Shown here: positions 13,438 through 26,783 of the stretch, one piece after another
Layout: each line of letters opens with the position of its first letter
Numbering within the stretch: the stretch's first letter is position 1
Source of the DNA: Anopheles merus
Taxonomy: Eukaryota > Arthropoda > Insecta > Diptera > Culicidae
Assembly (NCBI RefSeq): GCF_017562075.2
Contig: NC_054081.1
Coordinates: forward strand, 11,472,528 to 11,536,527
DNA: 64,000 nucleotides
Direction of reading: 5' to 3'
Position numbers and translations under genes: made by a program
The notes under the pieces: generated by a model
Database searches by the model: none
Told to the model about the DNA's origin: nothing
What the model saw: only the letters and a program-made list of their open reading frames with translations

Positions 13438-13617
13438 AAGGGTTAACAACCACGTGCCCTTGTTCAAATCAAGAATGGACCGATCGTCAGGGAGGACTAT
13501 ATCCTGATGCGGATACCCAAATAAGTAACAGATAGCCAAACCCATTACCCCCTAGGGTAGGCCTTGACCGACCTCAGCTACTACACCAAATAAGAAGAAG
13601 AAGAAGAAGAAGAATAA
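13438..13617 (+). mobile_element. SINE200-like SINE with AAG tail
   Basis: The body ends with GTAGGCCTTGACCGACC followed by an (AAG)n tail at 13591-13613. The AATGGACCG segment near 13473, downstream of a degraded B box (TGTTCAAATC), is shared with the other copies. This copy best shows the 3' end of the family. Confidence 0.65.
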
Positions 13618-13619
13618 GG

Positions 13620-14880
13620 ATTGATAGTTTAGCTTATACTATATTAGCAACATTTAGGGTTTCAAAAGCTTAAAGCTTCATTGACGAACATCCAACCCCG
13701 CATTACAAACAAATTGGGACACTGGCTAGCTAGTAAAACTGTCCCATGAATGGAAGCCGTCGTCGCCATATTTAAGTAGCTCGTAAGACACAACCAATCA
13801 CTAAATAAGGGAATATTGACATACTCTTAACTCTGTTGAATGGAAGCAAATACAGTTTGCTCGGCTTCAAACGAGGACCGTGTTTGGTTTATGTGGCCAG
13901 ATTGGCACGATACACGTTGTAATAGTGGACAAATCAATGGGAAATGAAACTCTCTAGGATGCAACCTCCCACTATAGTCTCATACTGCCTTCAATGTAAT
14001 TGCTGATATGAGTAGAAGCTGTAGAATAATACCAGTATTTCGATATACTGCTGGGGATAGTAGTCTACCTAGTAACTGCGAACATGTGACCATACATGTC
14101 CAGCGTTTTAATTTGATCAAGTGTTTTTATTCTTTTATTTATTATTCATCCTTTACCAAACTATATTGCCGTTAAAGCATCTTCTTTGAGCACCGATACT
14201 AGCAAACGGAAACCAGTAACCCATCCGTGCGGCAGAGGGTTCCTTTTTTTGACTCTTTTGACCCTGTAACTGTCATGCAGTCGAATAAACAATAATAATT
14301 TTGCCCTTTTATGTCCGCCTGTTGCGCTGAAATCATGAATCCGTACGCACGACCAAAAGCAACGAACGCGCGCAACGTAACCCGACTTCACACATCGAGC
14401 AGACCTTAAGCGGCCTTGCAGACCTTGAGTGGTAAGCGTTCAATGCGATCATGACAGCTTCTGAATATGGGTGAAGAAAGATCATTAAATTGGCGACAAC
14501 TTTCCAAAAACCTACGTCGGTTGGGTGCTGTTGAGGGTATAGTACAATACTATCTATGCATATGTCGATGATGCATTAGTATCCTCAACATCTTTGCTGA
14601 ATTCATTTTCAACCTTCAACCTATTCGGTCGAAACCTCGAGTGGCCTTGAACGGATCAGGATCTATGGTTAAAGCTGTGTTAAGTTTGGTAGTTTACTTG
14701 TTGCAGATGACATGCTGCAAACACTATCGACATAAAATTCTACATTTCAATTCAGTTCAAACTCACTTTGAAAATTGCTGATTTGACTGGATTATTCAAG
14801 AACTCCTGTTAGATAGTACATAATTATTAGATGTTTGTTTTAGTAAGTTTTTGCATAACTAGGATTTCTTTAGATATAAC
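13620..14880. other. Gene-free stretch
   Basis: I see no supported exon, RNA gene or mobile-element end here. Confidence 0.4.
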
Positions 14881-14889
14881 TTTAGATAT

Positions 14890-15690
14890 ATATTTAGAGA
14901 TTTAGCCATAACTCTACAATAATCAAACAGGTGTAATCAGAAATAATACTGACCAGACGACAGGCAAACAACACATCTAAGGACACACATAAAAATGAAA
15001 CGGAAATGTATGGGCAGAGAATACCGATAAGGAAGAGAAGCACAGGAAGGACAGTTGAGCGAGACGACAAGAAATAAGGCGAAGAAAACAGAAACATAGA
15101 AGATATGAATGAGAGGTCAGTAAAATTATTAAAACAGCAAATTTCTGTATGCAGACTGCGTCCGATCGAGGGATAGGATCCGGGGACGGGCAAAGAAGGG
15201 AAGGCACATCCGTTTCATCGAGCATTGGTGACGAAAGCCGCGACGGAATTTCAACATAGCAAGCTCGAACACTTCAATCTAATCGAGCAGTGAGATAAGG
15301 AAAGATTAACTCGGTCGAATAGTAGCGTTATCGTGGTTCGCAAAAAAATGTATTGCCCCTCTCGAACGTGTAAGGAAACACCAGACGGGTTCCACACCAC
15401 ACAGGCATATTCCAAAATTGGATGCACAAGGTTACAGTACAAGGTTTTCAAACAAAACGGATCAGACCACGCGGAGGAGAACCGTCTGACGAAACCCAAT
15501 GTGATGAGGGCCGAGTTCACAATGCCCCGTATATGATCATGGAAAAGCATATTTATATTAATAGACACCCCCAGATCACGAACAAACATGTGACACGTTT
15601 AATTGAACAGCAATTGATTACGGTGTCACCGTGCCAGGGCAGCGTCGAGACGGGGAAAAGAACATAACACAGCAGTTAGAAATACACAGG
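14890..15690 (-). pseudogene. Degenerate non-LTR retrotransposon reverse transcriptase C-terminus
   Basis: On the minus strand 15251-15589 encodes a segment with the hallmarks of the region after the RT palm of LINE-type elements: DLGV, HI-x-x-I, LGFVRR, an LKTLYCNLVHPILEYACVVW block and a WNP motif. Stops and frame changes break it both upstream and downstream, and the continuation to about 14890 is only a weak echo. Length and decay show a dead 5'-truncated fragment. It lies just downstream of the mRpL38 3' end. The clade cannot be fixed from this much sequence. Confidence 0.7.
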
Positions 15691-15807
15691 AGAAGAAAGT
15701 TCTCAGAGCACCTCTCCGAGTTGAGTAAAGATGTTTAAAGAGCAATTCTTAAACCCCTGTCAATCTACAGCACAGGTCAAATTAGATTTTGGCTAAACAC
15801 TAACGTA

Positions 15808-15813
15808 TTTATT
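15808..15813 (-). terminator. Polyadenylation signal AATAAA of mRpL38
   Basis: A canonical AATAAA on the minus strand lies about 45 nt beyond the mRpL38 stop codon, at a plausible distance for the cleavage signal of that mRNA. Confidence 0.6.
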
Positions 15814-15855
15814 GTAATTCAAGCGTATATTTTTTTAACAAAACTCAAATTTAAA

Positions 15856-16838
15856 TCAAATATCGTTTATCCTACCCCATCCCAGACGGTCCTTTTTCAT
15901 TTCCGTGCGCAGCCAGGATGGTACATTGTTTATCGCATGAGCGTTCGGATAACGCAGCGGAGGTTCAGGCCCATCAAATGGATGCGTTTTGGCGAGCTTT
16001 CGTGCTAGATACTCTTTTCGGATTTGGGCCGGATCGCGATACTTGTCCATGTACAGGTTGAACGGCTTGCGCAGTGGAAACCATTCTTGTTCGCGGATGT
16101 ATGGTGCGGGAAAATCGTATTCGAACACGGGATGTTGCAGCTGTAGCTTTTCTCTGTAAAAGTCAGGCAGGCTGGTATCCCAATCAGATTGGAAAAACGC
16201 TAGACCGGCGGGCGTGATGCTGTCTTGATGCTGGCGGTAGAAATCAAGCGTGCGGAATGTGCGCGCTGGTAAATCAAATGCGTCTGTTATCCGGTACTGC
16301 GAGAAATCTAGGCGACTTGTCTGCTTGTACAACACAAAAATGTGTCGCTGGTACCCGGTGCCCTTAGCAGGGAACGGCTGCAGATATGGAACCAGCTCTT
16401 CCCCACTCGTAACGTCTCCGTTGGGAATGTTTGCTCTAAAGAAAGAATAAAAAGCAGTGATTGTATTATTAGACTAGATGTATAATTATTAATTAAAATT
16501 AATTTAAAATAGAATGATTCAAAACTTCCCCGACCTTGAACGAAAGAACAAGTTGTATGACACAAAGTGTGAAGCACATATGGACTTATGTTATACTAAA
16601 CCGTATAACGCCAACGTTTGCAAGAATAGATTGTCACGCGGTTTTGTCGTATAAGTGTTATGTACACAATTTCTTATCATAATCGAACTCGACTATCCTA
16701 TCTGTTACTAGGCGACAACGCGTGCGATAATTCACATTAAAAAAGTACTATAATCTAAATCCATTTTTGCTCGTTACAAAATTTTGCAAACAACTTGTCG
16801 TTTTGAAATTGTGTAAAACAAAACAGATCTGTGTATAC

Positions 16839-16915
<77 letters not shown>

Positions 16916-19900
16916 TAAGCTATACGATCTATATACGATCACTAAGTTATGATTTCGATATAAAGTAAACCTAAACGTCTAAAATATGCCACTTCAATGA
17001 TTAAACAAAAAATTAACACAATCTTGGTTGCTTGTTGAGTTCTTCCTACATCTAAAACTAATCATTAGGTACCATATCATACCAATTAGTATTCACTATA
17101 CCATTTTCGAATCGTTTCCCAATACTCTTCTTTAAAAATTCAGTCTTTGTCAAAAATGAAATTGGGTTTTTCTGATGTTGAGTATTTCTATTCGTATAGA
17201 TACATATAGCAGCCAGAGCAATACATCACCAATGTAGAACGCTTGTCTGCGGAGCGATTTTAGAACGGAATAATTTGAAAATGTAAAGGCTTTTCTTGAA
17301 TCTTCATATCACTGACTTTGATCTAATCTTATTCTATCTGCTGTACTGCAATGACTTTAGGTTAGGTTCAATATTATTTCAATTATATAAGTATTGCCTA
17401 AGAAGGATGTTGATTTTGAATCATCTCAAGTCCCGATACTCATTTTCCTGACATACTAGATGGTTTGCTATAATTATTTACCGCGGCGTTGTGGGACCGG
17501 AGAAGGAATGTGTTGCCATCCCTAAAATTTCTTGTGAGCGCCGTACGTCCCGCTACGAACGGATTCAAAGATACCAGCCCTATCATCTTTTAGGTCCTTT
17601 GTCAAATTCAAATAGAGAAACAAGCACGCAATTCTATCATATCATAAGCCTCCTTCATATTATAAACGGACAAGTAACGCTGTCAACTTTAGTCATACTT
17701 TGCGCGTGGATATAAATATGTTTTCTTATCTTGGAATACACGATGAATCCCATCACGGGAATATTCGATGCATTGGTTGAGAATTTTCTTTAAAAAAAAT
17801 AAAATAATTTGATATCTTTGATATCATTGATATCGTATGACACCGTGTGTAAAGTAAAACGCCAACTATTTCCACGCGTCTTTTCTAAAAAGAAAGTTAA
17901 GGACCTTCTATAGAAACTCTTTCTGTGATTGTTCTTTACATTATTTACTTCAAATAGCGAAACAACGAGTGCAATAACTTATATCCAGTAATACGCACGA
18001 AGTTCCTTCAAGTATGAACAGTTGCAAGCTGAACCAGGAACGCTGCGAACTTAAATGAATGCTTGGGCATTTATGATATTTTTGTTTTTAGATGTATACG
18101 GTGCTATCCTTTGGAATACGCGATGGAATATTTCTAAAACAAAAAACGAATCGAATTTAAGAGTGTAATGTAAAGGACATTATTGTATCTTTCCGAAAAA
18201 GAGTTATGGAGAACGTTAGAGCTAAAGCTGTATCAGGTGAGAATCTTTAAACTATTCCCAAACTCTTCCCTGTATTCTAAATTGTGTGCATAAATGGCTC
18301 AGGTCTGAGGTTGGTAGATCTAGGGAAATTTTGTGGCAGGATTTGTTCAACACCCACTCAATTAAAGTTTAATATTAATTCTAAAGGCAAGGCACACATT
18401 TCTCCTTAGAGCTGACTATAAAGGAAATTATGATTTTTTAGTATTCACAACCATTTTAACGCTGGGTTTACGGAACCCGTCAATTTGACGGAATCTATTC
18501 AACGGAAATATGAAAAATACCTTTGATTTGATCTCCATGATTATTTTTCGTAAATTTATAACTACACATTCTGATATTGTAGCATTAATTATTATTTTCT
18601 TAAGATTTATAAATTTTCAAATAAACCTATGATATACATATCCACGAATCCCGTCAAATTGATGGGTGATGTAAGTAAAGTAGTCTCTCAACAGAAAGTC
18701 AACAGAATTGCTGGCCAATTTATTCCTCGTGTTCTTGGAAGCTCGAACCGGCATCGAAAAGATATCAGTTCATGTGTTGGCGAAATACAGTAGGTGACCG
18801 CTAACTGAGACGTAAAAAAGTTCCAGTTTCATTGGCGATAGTTATCGTTGGCGTTGACTTGAATAAACAAACCAAACTTTTCTTTTTCATTTATGTTGAT
18901 ATAAAGTATAGTAATTCGTGTTATTAATTTACGTTTGCTATTAATATACGCTATCGTAGGCAAAAGAACTTAAATTTATGTGAAATGCGATAAATTTCGC
19001 TTCATGAGATTCTGGATGTTTGATGTTTTGACATTTAAGTGTTTTTCAACTGAGAATCACTCCAGTTAGCGAACGTCCAGTTAAAACACATCTAGTTAGC
19101 GGTCAGCTACTGTATCACAAAAAATTCACAATGTAAAATAAAATTTATGTCTTTACCAAGACAAGATTTGGCAAAATCGATTGTTTTCATGATTTTCTTC
19201 TTCTTCTTTGGCACAACAATCGTTGTCGGTCAAAACCTTCCTGTACCACTAATGCGATTGGCTTTCAGTGACTTATTCATCATCATTACCACAGGATAGG
19301 TAGGGGGCACGGTGCATTCAGGGCTTGCATTCATGATTTTAACTAATCTAAACACGTTTTCTTATCCATCCGTCTAATTTAAGGGTGATCGTAGAGAAAG
19401 GTAAATAGAGACGCCCGTAAACCTAATGTTAAGAACGCGATCAAGCCAGTCTATTCATAATTTTAAAGATATTACTGCCGTTTTCACTTAAGTCTTAAGT
19501 TTTCACTTATTGCTTAAGTCAACAGTTTATGTCTCTTTAGTTCCAATTTATGCTTCTTAGACATCAATTGTTTACAGCGTTTACACGAATATTGCTTCGT
19601 TATCATCAGTTGTATCTCGAAGCGATCAATGTATGGGTGTAAGTTAATCGTTTTTGTTTAGTTTCTTAAACATTTCTGTGAAAAGCTAAATTCATCAATT
19701 CACGTTACATAATCTTTGATTTTATGAATATTAATTTAAATATTACCACTGTTATGTCGATTTTAAAAGATTCAATGAAGTCTTTTACGTTGGCATGTGG
19801 CTTCGGGTAAAAACAATGTAAAAAGCTGAGCACTGTCTCTATATTTTTTTAAAGACGACAAAACAACTATTAAACATTGTTTTCATGATTTTGCAAGGAT

Positions 19901-21099
19901 TCGTACAATTTGGCCGGAATCTGCCAAAACACTTCTATCATAATATCACTAAACTTGACTAACTTGTAGATTAACAGACAAAAATAGATACTTTATGGAT
20001 CGTCAGGGGCAAACATTGATGCATACTGGTATACTGTTAAACATTCGTTAATGGATTGAGCTAAAAATATATCCCCAATAATAACGCATTGTGCATCCTT
20101 TCTCCTATGGAAGCGTATCGATAGTATATAAATCTTATATAATAGTTCAAACATTATTTACACCAATTGTTTCCTACTGTACTGTACTGGACTTCCTATT
20201 TGTACTGGATATGCAGTAGGCTTACAAATGAAGTATTATAGAAATTTGACCCAGGAGCAAGGTAAACGTTATACTTACACGAACCAGTGGCAATATTCCT
20301 TTTCACTATCCTCAAAATGTCCATCCGGGTTGGTCAGCAGCAAAGACCACCAGCTTTGCTGGTCCCCACTGACCGGCTGCCCAGTAAAGTTAAAGTTTCC
20401 ATCAAACTGCACCTGCGGGGCAGATTGTGTTTCGCTCGGCTTCAGAATATTTCCATACTTCACGGGATGAAGCAATTCGCCTGCCTGGTACTGGATGTCC
20501 AACGCTACGCGCGGCACAAAATAAGCAGCTCCGAACAGATGCTCGAACACACCGTAATGTTCGGCAATCCGCTTGATGTGGAAAGGACCGCTCGTTTTCA
20601 CCCAATCTGCACGCACTTGCTCTAGGTCGATTTGCACTGCAAAAAAAAAAGACATTCGATTGTGAAACATTCGGAGTTTTGCTCGCTTCATTTAAATCGC
20701 TTACACTTCCTTTCTCGCGACAGCCGCTCTAGCTCAGCATTGTTTCTTTGGGCTTTGAGGTGTTGAAGACGCTCGGACAATTGAACCGATCGCGCCGGTT
20801 TAATGTGGGGAAATCCAATGTTAACGGGCCGGGCAATTTCCGGATCTAATACTTTCTCACCTAAAATGCAAGCAACAGCAATGGTAAATCAAGCAACACA
20901 AGTTACGAAACAACGGGGGCGTAAGATGGCGATGATCGAAACAAAAAGCCAACAATATACCTTGCAATCGCTGCACAAGCGTTTTGGCAACGCCCGGCGG
21001 CTTACCGCGCAGCTGATGGCCATTACGAACGCAAAACGTTTGTAGCACGTTCGGCCTAACTAGTAAATATTCACAGGAACGATGCATAAAGAAAGCCAT
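15856..21099 (-). CDS. mRpL38: Mitochondrial ribosomal protein L38 (mL38), four exons
   Basis: This is a component of the large subunit of the mitochondrial ribosome with a phosphatidylethanolamine-binding-protein (PEBP) fold. Exons on the minus strand are 21099-20961, 20860-20705, 20636-20279 and 16435-15856. All junctions are GT-AG and phase-consistent, giving 410 residues, close to the family length. The N-terminus (MAFFMHRSCEYLL, Arg-rich, few acidic residues) looks like a mitochondrial presequence. PEBP features include WWSLLLTNPDGH and EKEYCHWFV in exon 3, joined to ANIPNGDV and GTGYQRHIFVLY in exon 4. Before that the EIARPVNIGFPH block and a charged helix are as in other mL38 proteins. 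An in-frame GTG further upstream was not used as the start. The last intron is 3.8 kb and holds a MITE, a SINE piece and a TA repeat. Confidence 0.93.
16842..16912. repeat. (TA)n microsatellite
   Basis: An uninterrupted TA dinucleotide run of about 70 bp lies inside the last mRpL38 intron. It is expected to be length-polymorphic. Confidence 0.95.
18788..19112. mobile_element. MITE with CAGTAG terminal inverted repeats and TA target duplication
   Basis: The left end CAGTAGGTGACCGCTAACT pairs with the reverse complement of the right end, CAGTAGCTGACCGCTAACT, with one mismatch in 19 bases. TA dinucleotides flank both ends (18786-18787 and 19113-19114). The 325-bp interior is AT-rich and non-coding. 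These traits fit a Tc1/mariner-type MITE in the mRpL38 intron. Confidence 0.8.
19195..19340 (-). mobile_element. SINE200-like SINE, 3' fragment
   Basis: It starts with CTTCTTCTTCTTTGGCAC (reverse complement of the AAG tail) and continues through GTTGTCGGTCAAAACC, which matches the GGCCTTGACCGAC end of the 13.6 kb copy. It sits inside the last mRpL38 intron. Confidence 0.6.
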
Positions 21100-23600
21100 G
21101 TTTATCTCACAGAACTTCACGCGGATGGCCGGCTATGCTGAAATGACATCGCGGGCCCGTACATGACGCAATGTTTACACGGAGCAAGAGCGCCCCATCA
21201 TTGATGACAATCAAATTCGAGCAGTTTGCGGGATCACGGCAATCTTAATTCATTCATTGCTTATTTTTATAGAGACTTTGAGGTCTAGCTTATTCGCTTC
21301 TTAGGCAATCTTAACATCACATTTACTCTTCGTTTCTATGGTCAAAAATACACCCTCGTTGACCCTCGCATGACCACCTACACGGGTAGTTCACACATTT
21401 TATAAGGGAATTTGTATTTTTATTGGTGAAAATATGTTTTATTTAACTTATTTTATGTAGCTATAGTAACAATGCTTCTTTTTACGTAACAAATTTATGA
21501 CAAATCTCTTATTGCATGTATTACTTTCCCGGGTAAATGGTTGTAGAAGTGAGGGGTAAAAATAGATTTTCGTTTTAAAATATTTTTTTTTAATTATGAT
21601 TTTTTACCACTGTTTAAAAACGTGTTTTTCTAGGCATTCTGAAATTGTTCGATCGATTCGATTATCCAATAAATAATTTATCATAAAAAGAATGAGCAGA
21701 ACATACCCGGGTAGGTGGTTATAGAAGTGAAGGTTAAATGAGTAAAAAACAAACCAAGTTCTGTGTTTGATTATTTTTCCACGCATTTATTTTTTTCACA
21801 TCCGAATTGCATTGCTTCAAAAGCCTAAACGGTCTGATGCACGGCCGATTTCGAATATTACTTCAAGCATTACAGCAACGTTCACATAAACTTGTGTGGG
21901 GTCGTTCGCATGCGCTGGCATTTTGAAGAAAAATCGTACGCCTTCGGATCGCTACCAAGCGCACCAACTGCTCGAATTTTGTTATCTGATATTTCTTTTT
22001 TTTCCATTTTCGGTTTGATAATGTAAAACACACGGATTGTATTTTCATATAATGCAAAGGTTTTATTCTACCATTTCACTCATCGGTGACAACATTTATC
22101 GCTGTTTTTCTGTGAAAAACATTACGGAATCTTTTGTTCACTCTGGAGAAAATGTGTTCCAATTGGCACTAACAAACGCTATTTTCCGATAGAATTTCGT
22201 TTTACACGGTGTTAAACCACCGCCAACGTGTTCTTCACAGCTAACATTTCGTTCTTGCAGCAAAATATTGTTAACAAACGCACTTTTTAAAAAATAATTT
22301 GAGCTTTAGTATGCCCTGCATGACTCGCCATGACTCGCTAGGAACCATAACGGGCAAAGGGTTTAGAGTAAAATTCATCCTCAAAAAGAAATGGGAAATC
22401 AAGAAGAAATCAATGTTTAAAAGTATAAAACAGAATCATAAGGGTAACGATTACTATAATGTAATATATCAACCAGAACACGGAACTGTAAAAAAGGAAT
22501 TGAATCGACTTATCGACCCATACACGTGTTTAATACTGCGGTAAGAAAAATTATTACAGTTCGCGATAAAATATAACCGCATTGTAGTATTGATATTGGT
22601 TTTGATATGAAATTAAGGGTGTTACTGGATATGCTGGAAGCGTGATAAGATTTCATCAGCTTTTGTAAATCCTAATATTTTCCTGCAAGAAAATTGCCGA
22701 TGCAGCTCATCTAAGGCATGCTATTACAGCCATTTCACTATTCTATCTACGAAAACGTAAATTCTTATAGGTCTAATTAAGGCAACCTTTCTGAAACAAT
22801 GGTAGTTATTGGATGTTTCATACGTACTAGACTTCTTGTAAGGCATATTACCCTCTGCTTAACAGGAGCTATTGCGTTTGCGTGTTTAATATACATTTGC
22901 CTTTTTTTATTGTAAGACTTGAATAATTTAAAATGCGCTCGCTACAAAACATTCAACTAAAATTGTAAATGTCTTCATGGCATTAGCCTTACTGTACCGT
23001 GCAGAACGGAATGTTTCGATAAATACGGTCGTTTGTTGAAAATTATCGATGGTCTTCTGGTACTACAGCACAATTGCATACATGAGTTAACAATACTTCG
23101 AAACCATTTACGGCAAAAGAAACGGTTGAATCTAAAAATTACAACAGCCAAATTCAAACAAAAAAGATAATATAACGGAGCAGCTTATGCAAATCCATTA
23201 TCCATGATTGGAATTGTAGGGTTTATAGTACGTTGACCTTGGGCCGTGTGCCAAAGCTATTGATTATTTAACATGATTTAAAAAATTGAACTTCAAATCA
23301 ATGAAAAGTAAGTACGTTCTAAGTACAAGCTAACATTCTCTAAAATAAACTGCCGCATTAGTTTTGTTAATCCCTGACATTATTCACGCCGGGTAAAATC
23401 GATGTAATTGAAATTATATCATGAGAACTAATTTGCGAGCGTTGTGATTAGAAATTCGTAAAGAAAATATAACATTTAAGACACTTATAAGCACATTGGC
23501 GTCCTTAGGAGCAAAACTGTAAACGACCTCCTAATATTCACCTCTTATATTGTGTGTAAAACTGTAAAAATAAGTGTAAAACAGATGGAGGGTTTGTAAC
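21100..23600. other. Intergenic region between mRpL38 and the XPR1-type gene
   Basis: The mRpL38 start lies at its left edge and the 3' end of the XPR1-type gene at its right. No exon is supported. The promoter of mRpL38 must lie near 21100-21250, but no clear core motif was found. An inverted-repeat element occupies 21357-21740. Confidence 0.5.
21357..21740. mobile_element. Inverted-repeat element with CCACCTACMCGGGTA ends
   Basis: The left end contains GACCACCTACACGGGTA. The reverse complement of the right end contains TAACCACCTACCCGGGTA, embedded in TTCACTTCTATAACCACC. A third, direct copy (CCCGGGTAAATGGTTGTAG) lies at about 21528. The arrangement fits a small non-autonomous transposon, but the exact ends are unclear. 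Confidence 0.4.
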
Positions 23601-23611
23601 CAATATTGCTA

Positions 23612-26600
23612 CTAAGCTTGTTTAACGTTCGTCGCATCGGGTGGGATGACTTCATGTGTAGTCTTAAAAGCCGGCAACAAAGCTCTACGGTCATCTTTCA
23701 TCTTTTTAGGCTTTGGTCGGTTATGCTTGGTATATCTGAAAAAAAAAAGTAACAAAACCATCGCAAACGATTAAACCATCTACAATTGTTTATACCAATA
23801 TCAAACTCTCACGACTTACCGATTAATGACACCATCTTCTTCATCCATCATTTTGAGTATGATGACTTGATCATTGGAATCTATTGGAGCGATGGAAATG
23901 TCTCGCACGGCACGGAATTTACCACAATTATTAAGATGCTCGTTTTCAAGTCGAAAGAAGTTCCACACGAAACGGCGAAATACTTCCAGCGGTGCCAAGA
24001 TAGACGTCATTAGATCACCACTGATTAGCTTGTTTTCCGTAAGTGCGTATGACAGTATCCACACAAATCGTAACAGCAGATCTTCTATAATTGCAAAATA
24101 GTAGAAAAACTGAAAGAACATAAAAAAGGAAGATGTTGAATGAGTTGTTTATCCACTATTGTTATGCAATCAACAGTCAAAATAACTCACTGGCATGGAA
24201 TAAACAATCTCCTCTCGGAGGAATCTGTTCTCCCCGGCGTTCTTGTCGAACAATCCCCAATCCATCTTGATATCCCATGTATAGGCGTAGCACGATGAGA
24301 CAACGGAGCTAATCAACCACAGCCAGAGGAACACGTTTTCTGAGGAGTCTTCATATTTGGCTATAATAAATCAATTCAGCAATTAAAAATCAATTGTATG
24401 TTGCCAGTAGTTACATGATTGTGTAGAAATAAGTATTTTTTTACAATTACATTACTTACAAGCATTCGCGGATCGTAACGTTGCAAATATGACAACACAG
24501 AAGGTTGTCGCGTATTTCCCTGCATTTACTAAATGCGGGAAGGCTTCTCGTGAATCACGATATCGGCGCAAGCACTGTGCAAACCGAAACCATGCAGGAA
24601 GGCAATTTACTATTGGACGAAGTATGTAACTTTCCTCCATACATTGACGAGTATCTACAAAACAGAAAAAAACAATGTTTTTTTTTATTTTATACGCTCT
24701 GTAGTAGTGATTGGTAGCGTTGAAAAAAAAACCCCGATAAATTCGGAATCGACTACGGAAGGTTGGTCCGCCCTGCATTATCCAGAGTCGTTTGGATTCG
24801 CCCGGAGTCGTTCGGAGTCGCCCAGAGTCGTGTGGAGTCGCTCGGAGTCATTCAGAGTCGCCCGGAGTCATTTGGAGTCGCCATACGGGGTCATACGGAG
24901 TCATACGGAATCATTCGGAGTCGTCCAGAGTTGTTCGGAGTCGTCTGGAGTCGCCCAGAGTCATTCGGAGTCGACTAGAGTCATTCGGAGTCATTCAGAG
25001 TCGTTCGGAGTCGGAGTCGTCCGGAGTCGTTCGGAATCGTCTGGAGTCGCCTAGAGTCGTCTGGAGTCGTCCGGAGTCATTCGGAGTCGTTCGGAGTCGT
25101 TCGGAGTCGTCCGGAGTCGCCCAGAGTCATTCGGAGTCGACTGGAGTCATTGGGTGTTAGAGTCGTCTGGAGTCGTCCGGAATCATTTGGAGTCGGAGTC
25201 GTCCGGAGTTATTGAGAGTCGGAAACTTCTGAAGACGTTCGGTGCCATTCGGATTCGTTCAAGTCGTCGGTAGTTTATCGCAAATTTTACTTACTGCCGG
25301 CCTCGAGCCAATTTCCATTCGTAACGTAGAAGCAGGTAAGAAATTGAAAATCCAGCAGCGCCGTTACGAGACTATTGAGCTGATCAGCCAGCCAGAAATC
25401 GGCGAAACCGACGTGAAAGAACGGTGCCGCTATCATTCGTCCAATCGTTTTCAGCAGCCAGAAGCGTGCCTCGTACCGGAACACGCGCAACGGATTGATG
25501 AGGAACGCGATCATGATCACAGTCATTAGCAGCGGGTTAATGTAAGGCGGTATGCTCAGGCTGGTGCTGTAGAGGAAGCTCAAAAGGCTTAGCGTCCACA
25601 CGACGCCAAAGATGGCGGCCATCTCCATCAGGTGCTGCTCGGACAGATGGTTGCGCGGGTCCAGCTCGAAGATGAGCACGTGGTTTACACCGGACGAACG
25701 CCAGCCGTAAATGTTAACGCCAATCAGGAAGATGAACTCAATCAGCAGCAGCGGACCACGGTACAGCCGAAAGGCGATCTTGAGATTCTCCCCAGTGGCG
25801 CTGTCATGGAAAACTGCCGACAAGATCACCGCAACAAACAGCACCACAAAGCTGCCGCTGAACAAGCCCACCTTAAACGTGGTCCAGGGACTTTGCTGCT
25901 CTCCCAACGGTGGCACACGCAGCCGCTTCATAGCCCGCTGCCGATCACCACCCTCAAGCTGGGTTGTTACCGTCGTCTCGGTATCGTTGATCAACTTGTC
26001 GATATCCTTGTTGATGAAGAAATGGCTCATTTCCACGTGCTCCTTCTGATATCTGGCCCCATTGTCGGAGGCCAATATTTTGTCGTGCTTTTTCAGTATC
26101 TTGCGGAAACCGGTATGGTTTAGGTTCTGATAGTTCTGCAACAGAATCAGGCTGAGATAGAACTCGCTGAAGGCGAGTTTCAACTCCTGTGCCTTCCGGT
26201 ACGGCAAGTTGATCGGCTTATGGCTGTGACCTTTGCTTTTGCTCTTCTGCTGGCCCTCCAGCGTGGTTCTTAGCTGCGTGTTAAGCGCGGCATATTTGCG
26301 AGTCGCTTCCGCCAGCTTTTCCGAGTAAAAAGTGTTTATCTTTTTCAGCTCCTGGTCGCAGTAGTGGTAAAAATTTTCGTCAAAGTTTGCAAAGTGCCGT
26401 TTCCGAACATCCTCCTCCACACTGTCCAGGGCTGGTGCTTCTTCGTTTGCCGTATAAAGCATCGCTTTCATTTCCTACAAAAAAAAAAAAATAAAAAAAA
26501 AATAAGACATTAGCGACCTGCTCTGTGGTGTTCTAATCAAAGCCAGTGAGACTGATTAATTAACCCCATTGCAGTAATAATTCAGGCGTATGACGACTTG

Positions 26601-26731
26601 GCAATTGTATTAAGAGCCTATGCTAAAAAATGGAGCAACTCAATAACACGGCGGTCACTTACCTCGTAGTTGATGTACTGTTTGCGCCATTCTGGAGTAA
26701 TGTGTGCAGAAAGATGCTCGGCGAACTTCAT
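23612..26731 (-). CDS. XPR1: XPR1-type SPX/EXS phosphate exporter, six coding exons
   Basis: Family knowledge: XPR1 proteins export inorganic phosphate and sense inositol pyrophosphates through an N-terminal SPX domain. Exons on the minus strand are 26731-26663, 26474-25295, 24654-24460, 24360-24191, 24109-23820 and 23735-23612. All have GT-AG borders in consistent phase, giving 675 residues, near the usual length. The SPX domain covers about residues 1-170, with MKFAEHLSAHITPEWR at the start and the lysine cluster KILKKHDK near 148-155. Hydrophobic membrane segments begin near residue 220 after AMKRLRVPPLG. The EXS region includes CLPAWFRFAQCLRRYRD, NAGKYATTF, DWGLFDKNAGEN and APLEVFRRFVWNFFRLENEH. 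A splice acceptor at 26785 just upstream of the start indicates a non-coding first exon farther away. Intron 2 carries a GAGTCG minisatellite. Confidence 0.95.
24783..25250. repeat. GGAGTCGTY minisatellite in XPR1 intron 2
   Basis: About 470 bp of tandem, imperfect 9-10 bp units of the form GGAGTCGTTC / GGAGTCGTCC, all in one orientation, lie inside the intron between exons 2 and 3 of the XPR1-type gene. Open frames of Ser-Glu-Ser-x-Gly-Val repeats across the array are translation artefacts. The same unit forms the arms of the inverted element at 62.64-63.16 kb. Confidence 0.9.
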
Positions 26732-26783
26732 CTTAACGGCGTTAAATGTCCGTTTGGAAAATACTCAGCACCTATCGTATGGA

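Noticed and set aside
16842..16912. Ile-Tyr repeat peptide in the ORF set
   Set aside because: It is a translation of the TA microsatellite.
17491..17715. Possible retrotransposon remnant in the mRpL38 intron
   Set aside because: The minus strand faintly recalls the tail of a LINE protein, but too few residues agree to support the call.
18470..18670. Two near-palindromes CCGTCAATTTGACGG and CCCGTCAAATTGATGGG
   Set aside because: They could be ends of another small MITE, but no further inverted similarity or target duplication was visible.
24644..25160. Three overlapping frames with Ser-Glu-Ser-x-Gly-Val repeats
   Set aside because: They are translations of the intronic GGAGTCG minisatellite in all three frames, not proteins.
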